Assembly: GCF_011058155.1 (NCBI RefSeq)
Contig: NZ_JAALFC010000031.1
Coordinates: 1-40,004 of the forward strand
DNA length: 40,004 nt
Reading direction: 5' to 3'
DNA from: Litoribacterium kuwaitense
Lineage (GTDB): Bacteria > Bacillota > Bacilli > Bacillales > DSM-28697
Shown: positions 7,917 to 15,632 of the stretch, piece after piece
How the letters are laid out: every line of letters begins with the position of its first letter
Numbering within the stretch: position 1 is the stretch's first letter
The notes under the pieces: generated by a model
Told to the model about the DNA's origin: nothing
The model's database searches: none
What the model saw: the letters and a program-made list of their open reading frames with translations, nothing else
Position numbers and translations under genes: made by a program

Positions 7917-8564
7917 GTGGAGTTACGATTTCAAAAATACAACCCATCATACTTAAACAGCTGTGCAAAATTGGTCCGAAATACGTGGGCATTTGATAAA
8001 GAATTTCACAAGCCTAAAAAGCCTGAGAGCATATTTAAACAATATGTATTGTCTTGTGAAAATTACTCCGAGCACCTCGATTTAATTGTCGATGAACACG
8101 ATGAAGTCAAAGGGATTTTATTTGGCAGTATCGAAGACGCGGGGCTTTTTAGAACATTAAAGTATCAAGTAAAAGGAATGAGAAATCGTCTGATCAGCCT
8201 TTTTTATTTAATCCGCGGTGACTTTGGTCAGCGCAAAAAGGCTTTACAAGTTGGGCAAGCGAACAATGAAATCAATCGACTCGGCGAGACGACAGAAAGA
8301 CCATTTGATAGCGAAGTTAATCTGTTTGTCGTAAGCCCTGAGCTTCGTGGTATGGGCTATGGGAAAAAACTGATGGATCGCTACGTTGGCTTTTGTAAAG
8401 CCAACAACTTAAAAAGCGCATTTCTATGGACGGATATCGGTTGTACTTATACATTTTATGAAAAGTACGGGTTTAAAGTTTATAAATATTTTTCCCACGA
8501 GCGTTTAACCAAAAGTAAATATAACCAACCAAATGGGATGGTCTATTATTTAGAGATCGTTTAA
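7917..8564 (+). CDS. GNAT-family N-acetyltransferase
   Basis: The protein has 215 residues. The acetyl-CoA-binding signature is VNLFVVSPELRGMGYGKKLMDRYVGFCK (about 138-166), with the R-x-x-G-x-G/A loop as RGMGYGK. The C-terminal TDIGCTYTFYEKYGFKVYKYF is the usual last strand and helix of the fold. It transfers an acetyl group to an amine, but the acceptor cannot be deduced. The GTG start at 7917 lies 6-7 bases after GAGGTGAG. It is flanked by unrelated genes and appears to be transcribed alone. Confidence 0.88.
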   Translation: MELRFQKYNPSYLNSCAKLVRNTWAFDKEFHKPKKPESIFKQYVLSCENYSEHLDLIVDEHDEVKGILFGSIEDAGLFRTLKYQVKGMRNRLISLFYLIRGDFGQRKKALQVGQANNEINRLGETTERPFDSEVNLFVVSPELRGMGYGKKLMDRYVGFCKANNLKSAFLWTDIGCTYTFYEKYGFKVYKYFSHERLTKSKYNQPNGMVYYLEIV

Positions 8565-8644
8565 TCAGCAATTGTCAGGCTAAAGTATTAAACACCATTG
8601 ATATTTGAACTTTTAAATAGCGGGTCTTACAGCCTAAACCGGAT

Positions 8645-8686
8645 AGGCATCGCTACGCCCTCACTTACCTCAAAATAACGATGCCT
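8645..8686. terminator. Hairpin between convergent GNAT and alkA genes
   Basis: AGGCATCG (8645-8652) pairs with CGATGCCT (8679-8686) across a 26-base loop, between two convergent genes. There is no long T-tract on either side, so it is a weak bidirectional terminator candidate. Confidence 0.4.
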
Positions 8687-8703
8687 TCAATTCAGTAGAG
8701 TTT

Positions 8704-9573
8704 TTATGATTTTGCATTGCTCTCAATCGTTTTCCACAAGTAGATCGCGGCATAGCTGCGGTACGGTGACCAATAAGAAGACCATACTTCTAAATCTTTT
8801 GCGGTTGGTCTTTTTTCTGTCCCGACAAGTGGATGCAAAGCCTTCATGAGCCCAATATCGGCAGAGGGAAATAAATCCGGTCGACCTAAACCAGACATTA
8901 ATACAGAGCGTGCAGTCCACACACCAACGCCGCGATAAGCGACGAGCGTTTTGACGACCTCCTCATCTGATTGACTTGCAAGTGCCGCTAAGTCGAGCCT
9001 CCCATCGACGATGTCCCGAGACAAGTCAATGACATATTCTGCTTTTCTCTGGCTAAATTGAAGCTCTCGCAAAGCGCTGTACTCAAGACTTGCAATACGC
9101 TCAGGCGAGGGCATAAACCAAATCCCTTCCTTCTGTTCACCAAAGTGATGGATGAACCGTTCAGTAAGCGTCCTAGCGAAAGCCATATTTAGCTGCTGGT
9201 GAATTAGCGTTTTCATCAAACAATAATATATGCTCGCATCTCGCACGAGTGGCGTTCCTTCGTATGTTTCAAATACGGTTGCTAGAAGCGTATTTTCATA
9301 ATGCTGCTTCATTTCCCCGAGCGGTCGTTTCATGTCAAGAATGAAAGTGATGTGGTCTTTTGCCTCTTGTTCAATATTCTCTGCAACCCCAACTTTAAAC
9401 ACATACTGATCGGTCGTCTCCTTTTGCGGTTCAACCGTCACAACATGCTTTTCCTTTTTCCATTCAAAAGGAATGTAGACCCTTTTCTCCTCAACCTTAA
9501 ATAAAGGATCTTTTTGTAATGAACGAATCGTTTCGTCAAATCGATACGGTTTATTAACATAGACTTCTACCAT
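8704..9573 (-). CDS. alkA: DNA-3-methyladenine glycosylase AlkA type
   Basis: The protein has 289 residues. It is a base-excision repair enzyme that removes alkylated purines from DNA. The helix-hairpin-helix and catalytic region is visible near residues 205-245: LVAYRGVGVWTARSVLMSGLG, then the catalytic Asp in FPSADIGLMKAL. The N-terminal 110 residues form the divergent beta domain of this family, and the length matches Bacillus AlkA (about 300). AGGAGG lies 11 bases before the ATG. It is divergent from the GbsR-type gene, with 370 bases between. No ada-type regulator is adjacent, so control may be constitutive. Confidence 0.9.
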   Translation of the reverse strand: MVEVYVNKPYRFDETIRSLQKDPLFKVEEKRVYIPFEWKKEKHVVTVEPQKETTDQYVFKVGVAENIEQEAKDHITFILDMKRPLGEMKQHYENTLLATVFETYEGTPLVRDASIYYCLMKTLIHQQLNMAFARTLTERFIHHFGEQKEGIWFMPSPERIASLEYSALRELQFSQRKAEYVIDLSRDIVDGRLDLAALASQSDEEVVKTLVAYRGVGVWTARSVLMSGLGRPDLFPSADIGLMKALHPLVGTEKRPTAKDLEVWSSYWSPYRSYAAIYLWKTIESNAKS

Positions 9574-9946
9574 ATATCACTCGTCCTCCTTGCTTCTTTT
9601 TTCATCTCCTTGCTCTAGTAGGCAACATTTTATCTTTACAGTCATTATACACGAGAACGCACATTCGTAAATTAAAAAACGGCCTTTATTTTAAACCGGA
9701 AAGTGACGTACGTTAACATTAGGATTTTGCTTCCAAATTAGGTTTGACCCTTCGCGACTTATAGTAGTAAACTAGACTAAGCGACCACTAGCATTTCTTA
9801 CTAAAGAAAATCAATGATTGAAGAAATCTAAACACCTGAAAAACGCTTGAGCTTTCCACCGTCAAAAGATAAATGAATCTAGCCGCCCGAGGCCCTTAGC
9901 AGATTTGGGTCTATTATTCGGCTTTTTAAAGGGTGTGAACAACCTC
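9574..9946. other. Divergent promoter region between alkA and gbsR-type gene
   Basis: No coding stretch is convincing here. A possible promoter toward the GbsR-type gene is TTGACC near 9745 followed after 18 bases by TAAACT. The palindrome ACGTACGT near 9708 and an imperfect CGG...CCG repeat (about 9680-9702) could be operator material. None of these is a strong match. Confidence 0.35.
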
Positions 9947-10489
9947 GTGTCTCAAGACGCAAAACACCAGATAAGTAACCAAAGGCTCCATACTAGGCAA
10001 AATGTCATTGAAGCCATTGCTGAAACGATGGATTTGTATGGCGTGACCCAATCATTTGGACGTTTATACGGGATTATGTATTTTGAGGATCAACCGATGA
10101 CGCTAGAAGATATGAAAAGCCATATGAATATGAGCAAAAGTAATATGAGCTACGCAGTTCGTTCACTAACGGAATCTCAAATGGTCCTTAAACTTGAAGA
10201 AAAGCGCGAGCGAAAAGATTTATACATGGCAGAGACAGATTTTTTCCTTGCTTTTCAAAACTTTTTCACACAAAAGCTTCAGCGTGAAATAGACGTCATG
10301 GGCACGGCTATTAACCGAGCGATTCCTGAGCTAGAAGAAATTATCCTTGATGAGCATACTTCGGATATTGAGCGTAAGGAAGCGCTTGTCGACTTACATA
10401 AGCTCCGTCACGCAAAAACCTACTATGAATGGATGGAGCAATTTGTTGACAGTCTGAAACGAGGAGAATATTTTAAACAGCTTTCGTGA
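9947..10489 (+). CDS. GbsR/OpuR-type MarR-family regulator
   Basis: The protein has 180 residues. It is a winged helix-turn-helix regulator of the family that controls glycine-betaine synthesis and choline or betaine uptake in Bacillus. Family landmarks are ETMDLYGVTQSFGRLYGIMYF followed by MTLEDMKSHMNMSKSNMSYAVRSL (the DNA-reading helix), then EKRERKDLYMAE in the wing. The GTG at 9947 gives the usual family length and follows AAGGGTG by about 10 bases; the frame continues upstream to 9905 but lacks a site there. No gbsAB or opu transporter is adjacent, so it probably acts on distant targets. Confidence 0.85.
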   Translation: MSQDAKHQISNQRLHTRQNVIEAIAETMDLYGVTQSFGRLYGIMYFEDQPMTLEDMKSHMNMSKSNMSYAVRSLTESQMVLKLEEKRERKDLYMAETDFFLAFQNFFTQKLQREIDVMGTAINRAIPELEEIILDEHTSDIERKEALVDLHKLRHAKTYYEWMEQFVDSLKRGEYFKQLS

Positions 10490-10524
10490 ACATACATACT
10501 TAAAAAAACTTTAAAAAAATACGT

Positions 10525-10563
10525 ACAAAAGAGATGGTGGCAAAATAGCACCATCTCTTTTGT
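10525..10563. terminator. Strong bidirectional terminator
   Basis: ACAAAAGAGATGGTG (10525-10539) and CACCATCTCTTTTGT (10549-10563) form a perfect 15-base stem with a 9-base loop. A-rich and T-rich ends flank it on both strands. It ends the GbsR-type gene and can also act toward the minus strand. Confidence 0.85.
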
Positions 10564-10682
10564 CGTTACATCCAATCTCTCTAGCATACACAGGACATCG
10601 CCGGGGTTCCTTTTTCATTTTTGAAAGGCTAAAGGAAAATTGACGAAGTATCAAACGTCTATCCCTCTCGTAAAAAAGACAG

Positions 10683-10732
10683 GCACTACACACATTCATT
10701 CTGCTTCAGAACGAATGCCGGCTGTGTAGTGC
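10683..10732 (-). terminator. Long hairpin after the SLH region
   Basis: GCACTACACA (10683-10692) pairs perfectly with TGTGTAGTGC (10723-10732). Further pairing (ATTC with GAAT) extends the stem inward. It lies 22 bases after the SLH coding end and is probably the terminator of the surface-protein transcript. Confidence 0.6.
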
Positions 10733-10754
10733 ACTGCCTTCTAGTATTTTTAAC

Positions 10755-11372
10755 TTAGTTCATCAATTCTGCGACTTGCAACATATGATGAATGGCTTTT
10801 GCCACTTCGGCGCGTTTGATCGAAGCTGATGCGTTAAAGTGAGATCGTTCGTCGCCTGTGAAAATACCGGCTTGTAACGTTTTCTCTACATCTTCCTTCG
10901 CCCATTCTGCGATGCTGCCTTCATCTTTAAAATGATTGAGTTCTTTCGTTTCGTCTAGCTTGTCATCATTTAAGGCAACATAGGCAAGGGCACGGCTCAT
11001 CATCGTCGCTGCTTCAGCACGTGTGACTGGTTTATTCGGGGCAAACGTGCCATCTGGGTTGCCGATAATGATTCCAGAATCGACAGCTGCTTGTAGTTCA
11101 CCCGTTCGGCTAAACCACTCTGTTCCGGTCACATCTGTAAACGATGGCGTTGCCTCGTCAGTCGCAATCAATCCGAGCGTTCTCGTTAAGAGTGCGGCAA
11201 ACTCTGCACGCGTCGTATGATCTGCTGGTGAAAATGTCGTTGCTGACGTTCCTTTAATCATATATTTTGCCGCGAGCTTATTGATATAATCGTGCGCCCA
11301 ATGCGTTGCTGGAACATCAGAGAATGATACGTCATTGTTTTCAACGATAACGAATGTACCATTGTCAAGCTC
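10755..11372 (-). pseudogene. Detached C-terminal SLH domains of the cohesin protein
   Basis: This frame encodes three S-layer-homology repeats that bind secondary cell-wall polymers. The first begins at SFSDVPATHWAHDYINKLA (before the first in-frame ATG at 11261) and runs on through TTFSPADHTTRAEFAALL. The second has FTDVTGTEWF...GNPDGTFAPNKPVTRAEAA, and the third has FKDEGSIAEWAKEDVEKTLQ...ASIKRAEVA. Coding sense begins abruptly at 11372, next to a TAA (11373-11375), exactly where the long protein loses its natural sequence in the other frame. It has no signal peptide and no credible ribosome binding site, so it is the tail of the upstream gene cut off by a one-base change, not a separate gene. 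Confidence 0.9.
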
Positions 11373-14300
11373 TTAAACGTTGCTTCATTTCCTTTAAACA
11401 CTGTCGGTACAGCTGTAAACGAACCGTCTTCGTTGATTTTCACGACGACCGACTTGTTGGCGTTCATTGGCTGCTCACCGACAATCGTGCGCTCTACATA
11501 ATTTGCGAATTGGTCCAAAGTGACCTTCTTCTCACCCGCAACCGCATCGAGCTGGAATTGTACGGCTGGAGATACGCTTGCAAGACCATTTTGTGTAACT
11601 GCTTGCTGTTGCTCATCGGATGTTGCAATGCTTACGGAAATCGAAACGTCTTCGTCTGTACCGAATTGTGACGCAAGCAGGCTGCTCATTTCATCAACCG
11701 GAACCGCGAACGTCGCTTCTTTCGTTGCTGTGACAACGACGGCATCCTTGTTTTTGTCTTTCAATGCTTCAAAGACTGTGCTCGGAATATTGACAGATAC
11801 TTGACTTGATTCATTACTGTCTTTTGTATCAATTGTCAACTGTTCAATGCCCTCTTGGTTCTCGATGGCATCAATGACTTCATCTTCATCTAAAGTAACG
11901 ATCACTTCATTGTCGTCATTGGTCGTTACTTTACCTTCAACGACAAGCTCGTTCTTTTTGGCCGGCTTGTTTGGCTTTTGAGTGTCTTTATCTTTATCCT
12001 TATCTTTGTCCTTATCTTTGTCCTTATCTTTGTCCTTATCCTTATCTGAGTCGTTATCTCCGTCTGAGCCGTCTCCGTCTGAACCATCTCCGTCCGAACC
12101 ATCTCCGTCCGAACCATCTCCGTCCGAACCGTCTCCGTCTGAACCATCTTCGTCTAACACTTTCACAACGTGAGAAGCACCATTTGCCTGTAATTCTTCA
12201 CCTTGTTCGTTTGCAATAACAACATCCGTTAAAGAAATGGTCGTCTTTTCAGCTTCTGCTTTAGCTGTGAACTCAGCAGCCAATAAATCATCGTTTGCAG
12301 AAACGTCCTCGCCAACGCTAGCGGCTAAAATTCGTACTTGACCTGGTGCGATCTCCTTCTGCTCAATCACTTTAAAACCGTCTTTCAATGATTCGATCGA
12401 CTCAAGCTGCAAAACTTCCGGATCATATTGAATCGTCATGTCTTGAGCATATAACGATTGGAATTTGCTTCGTGTTACATTGGTTAGCTCCATCGTCAGA
12501 TCAAGCGTTTCTCCAACAGCCACATTTTTCTCACCTGTAATAATTGCTTGTGGCGTCTCAAGAGGTGTCGAATCAACATAGACGTTCACCTCGGCAGCTG
12601 ACACAAAACCATTTACAGCATCGGTGGCTTCAAGCTTAATGTGAGAGGCCTCTGTCGCAGCAAAAGCCGCCACTTTCTCAGCACTGTCTCCTGCCCAATT
12701 CCCATTTACAATTTTCTCGAATGTCTCACCATCTGTGCTTACGTAAATATTGTAATTTGTGATAATCCCGTTATTGCCTGACTGTCTCGGCAAATACGAT
12801 AATTTACTAATATTGTAAGTTCCACCGAGATCCAATGTGATTGATTGTGGAAGATCACCAGCGATGCCCCATTCTGTATGCCAGTTTGTTTGCTCATTTC
12901 CATCAATCGCCAAAGATGCTGGTGTACTAGATTCAACCAATTCCTCACTTGTTGCGGTTGCCGTCATTTGCGACTGCGGTATTGATTCAACCGTGACATC
13001 AATGCTCGTTTCTAAAGACACACCATTTGGATTGGCTACCCAGGCTGGTAAATTGACTGTCCCATTGACTGTGAAGGACTGCACCGTCGTTGCATGAGGG
13101 TCATAACTTGTAGCTTCCACGTCCCATTGGACTTCCGCTTCGCCCATGCCTTCATTCGTTTCTAGCTGTACAGTTTTCGGCAGCCCAAGCCCGTCTGCGG
13201 TTTTCTCTGTCAAAATAGGGACACCTGTTAGCTCGTCAGGTGCAGTAATGCTCTCAAGATTTACGTCTTCAGGCATAATATCAATCTCTTGATAAGTACG
13301 GTTATACATTGAATCCGCAGCAAATACCCGGAGTTTGTATGGCGTAATTGCTGACACACCTTCGATCGTATACTCGCGATATTCATCGAATGGATCATCT
13401 AGTGGTAAAGAAAGGCTGTTGAACGATTTGTCGACTTCCCCTGTTAGCTGATTGATGAGCTGAACATTGTATTCAAACACTCGATCGTTGTCATTTGCTT
13501 GCTTTAATGTGAACGTAAGGTCGTTGTTTTCAAACGAATCGACCGTAATACTGTCCTCATCAAATTCCGGGACAATGAGTTCCTTGATATCTTTTTGGCC
13601 ATACGTATATGCATCCTCACCTTCGCCAACATTGACGACAAGAGGTCTCTCAATCCATTCATTTGAGCTTAAATTGTACTGCTTAATAATCAATTTTGAT
13701 CCGTACACTTCTAAGAAATTGGTAATCCGAGGTGTCGTATTGTGCTTCGCATACGATCCTTCAATATAACCGCCATACGGCCCTCCATGAACATAAGTGG
13801 CATAGTTGATCGAGCCTGCTTCAAGGAATGTGCCTCCACCTTGATAAAGAGAACGCTCGTCAGACGGGTCGTAATGTGAATGACCTGCAAAATAAAACAC
13901 GTTCGAAAAATCATTTTCCATAATGTATTGCCCTACATTATTACTTGCCGCATTACTCCATCTCCCCGACCAAGTCGTACCACTGACTGGAAAGTGGGAA
14001 GTAACAAAAATCGGTTTCGTTGGATCGTAATCCGCTTCATTCTTAATTTCTTCAAGTAAACGTTTCGCTTTACCTGAAGTTTCATCTACGTTATAGTTTC
14101 CGTCAAAGCCGACGAAGTTAAATCCGTTGATCTCGACACGATAAGCATCTCTAAAGAAGTTATTTTCGTACTTTCCCTCAGCATCGTTCCACGCGCCTGC
14201 CGAGCCTTCAGGAATGAATTGTTCGGCACCACCCATGTCGTGGTTGCCTCGGACCGTTAAGAGCCTTCTGTCCTCAAATAAACCGTCCGCTTCCATGTTA

Positions 14301-15466
14301 TTATAAATTTTTTGCATTTCTTTCATGAATGTGTATTCTTCGCCTCGGTTACCACCAGTTACATCACCCGGTAGAAACAAGATGTCCGCCTGCGGAAATA
14401 TGTCAAATGAATGCCTGAAGTATCCTTCGACCATTTTCACCTTATCTTGATCATGATTGAGTTCGGGGTCGCTAGCGATAATCATATTTAAATCGGCTGG
14501 TGTTGCTTCTTTATTACTCTGTTCATAAACAAAGATGGCATTGTTTAATTCACGTACATAATAGTTGATTGTTTCTTGGAAAATATTTTCTTCTGCTTGT
14601 GTGTCGGCAACTGTTTTTGCCGTATTATACACTTTTTCTAAAAAAGCAAAATCCGTTTCGCTATAATCGTTCTCGAGACCTGTATCTAAGATTGTCTTTG
14701 CTTCGGATAATGCTGTGTGAAGTGCTGTCAAATCTACGTTGTTGATACCGTAGCTGCGATATTGTTCTTTCACTGTTTCGTTTGTTAATGCACCTTCCGA
14801 AATCACGAGATCAGCGATCGCAAATGCATTCCCACCGTGATTCCCCAATCCGTCAGATCCAATGTGCAATGGGTTGGATGTATCTAATGACCCGTGCTTC
14901 AGCGTCGCTACACCCATTTCATAACCATTAATATACAACGAAGCAATCATTTCTTCTCTGTCGACGACAAACGTCACATGACTCCAATCGGAGGCATCAA
15001 ATACATTACGTCCGAAAGAAACGTTCTTTTTTTCTGCATTTGGGAAGCCTAAGTTCATATTGATTGTATTATCGGTTGTGTAAATGGCCCACCCTGCATT
15101 AGAGCCGTTGGCAAAGTTTTTGTTTGATAAAATGACTTGGTCTGCGTTCGTATCACCTTTATACCAGAAAGAAACCGTAAAGCTCTCTTCACCAAACGCC
15201 AAGCTTTGTGGTGTACGGACATGTTGATCATCGCCACTTAAGTACAAGGCTTTCGTGTCTGGCAATACACCGTCTACAAAAGTGTGTTCTCCATTTGCGA
15301 TTAAATCTTCATTCGTTACATCATCTTGCAAGCTATCATCAAAAGTTAGGGATGCGATCAGAGGATTGTCACTGTCATTAGCAACAGCAGCCTCTGTGGA
15401 TGCGCCTGGTGAAAACATAGCGAATATCATCGCTAGTATGATCGAGGCGGAAAAAATTCTCTTCAT
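11258..15466 (-). CDS. Secreted LamG-metallophosphoesterase-discoidin-cohesin protein, frameshifted before SLH anchor
   Basis: The protein has 1402 residues as read. It has a signal peptide (1-27), a LamG jelly roll (about 35-225), a FIVAR-like helical segment (245-315) and a calcineurin-like metallophosphoesterase (326-600, with GD at LPGDVTGG, GNHD, SHFP and GHSH). A fibronectin-like segment (640-735), a Big_4-type domain (755-827) and an F5/8 type C discoidin domain (832-965) follow. A cohesin domain (972-1103, with VAVGETLDLTMEL and DMTIQYDPEVLQLES) is next, then an acidic DGSDG and KD repeat linker and a pre-SLH domain (1172-1365). After residue about 1366 (NEATFKSL) the sequence turns to nonsense while SLH repeats continue in another frame. 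In motif I of the phosphoesterase the usual D-x-H reads D333-P-E335. Intact, it would be wall-anchored by SLH. Its cohesin probably binds the dockerin protein encoded just upstream. Confidence 0.88.
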   Translation of the reverse strand: MKRIFSASIILAMIFAMFSPGASTEAAVANDSDNPLIASLTFDDSLQDDVTNEDLIANGEHTFVDGVLPDTKALYLSGDDQHVRTPQSLAFGEESFTVSFWYKGDTNADQVILSNKNFANGSNAGWAIYTTDNTINMNLGFPNAEKKNVSFGRNVFDASDWSHVTFVVDREEMIASLYINGYEMGVATLKHGSLDTSNPLHIGSDGLGNHGGNAFAIADLVISEGALTNETVKEQYRSYGINNVDLTALHTALSEAKTILDTGLENDYSETDFAFLEKVYNTAKTVADTQAEENIFQETINYYVRELNNAIFVYEQSNKEATPADLNMIIASDPELNHDQDKVKMVEGYFRHSFDIFPQADILFLPGDVTGGNRGEEYTFMKEMQKIYNNMEADGLFEDRRLLTVRGNHDMGGAEQFIPEGSAGAWNDAEGKYENNFFRDAYRVEINGFNFVGFDGNYNVDETSGKAKRLLEEIKNEADYDPTKPIFVTSHFPVSGTTWSGRWSNAASNNVGQYIMENDFSNVFYFAGHSHYDPSDERSLYQGGGTFLEAGSINYATYVHGGPYGGYIEGSYAKHNTTPRITNFLEVYGSKLIIKQYNLSSNEWIERPLVVNVGEGEDAYTYGQKDIKELIVPEFDEDSITVDSFENNDLTFTLKQANDNDRVFEYNVQLINQLTGEVDKSFNSLSLPLDDPFDEYREYTIEGVSAITPYKLRVFAADSMYNRTYQEIDIMPEDVNLESITAPDELTGVPILTEKTADGLGLPKTVQLETNEGMGEAEVQWDVEATSYDPHATTVQSFTVNGTVNLPAWVANPNGVSLETSIDVTVESIPQSQMTATATSEELVESSTPASLAIDGNEQTNWHTEWGIAGDLPQSITLDLGGTYNISKLSYLPRQSGNNGIITNYNIYVSTDGETFEKIVNGNWAGDSAEKVAAFAATEASHIKLEATDAVNGFVSAAEVNVYVDSTPLETPQAIITGEKNVAVGETLDLTMELTNVTRSKFQSLYAQDMTIQYDPEVLQLESIESLKDGFKVIEQKEIAPGQVRILAASVGEDVSANDDLLAAEFTAKAEAEKTTISLTDVVIANEQGEELQANGASHVVKVLDEDGSDGDGSDGDGSDGDGSDGDGSDGDGSDGDNDSDKDKDKDKDKDKDKDKDKDKDTQKPNKPAKKNELVVEGKVTTNDDNEVIVTLDEDEVIDAIENQEGIEQLTIDTKDSNESSQVSVNIPSTVFEALKDKNKDAVVVTATKEATFAVPVDEMSSLLASQFGTDEDVSISVSIATSDEQQQAVTQNGLASVSPAVQFQLDAVAGEKKVTLDQFANYVERTIVGEQPMNANKSVVVKINEDGSFTAVPTVFKGNEATFKSLTMVHSLSLKTMTYHSLMFQQRIGRTIISISSRQNI
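11984..12155 (-). repeat. Coding tandem repeats: acidic DGSDG and KD linker
   Basis: The linker between the cohesin and the pre-SLH domain is written in two tandem DNA repeats. One has about six 15-base units encoding DGSDG (about 12055-12150). The other is a run of 6-base units encoding Lys-Asp (about 11984-12045). Such tracts change length easily by slippage. The high charge fits a protein exposed to an alkaline or salty outside. Confidence 0.85.
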
Positions 15467-15632
15467 GATTGAAAAACCTCCATAAATTCAAGTAAGAACA
15501 ACATCATAAGCTGATCACCATACATCTTAGAACGCCATTTTCCTTATCAAAAGTTGAGTGTATTGCGACCTAGATGCTGATGACAAAATGAACTTTCATT
15601 TAATGTTTTACTCACATACTTTTGGAAATATG

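Noticed and set aside
11971-12219. Open frames with SLSLSL or LRPNHLRPN repeats
   Set aside because: They are produced by the KD and DGSDG linker repeats of the large surface protein read in wrong frames.
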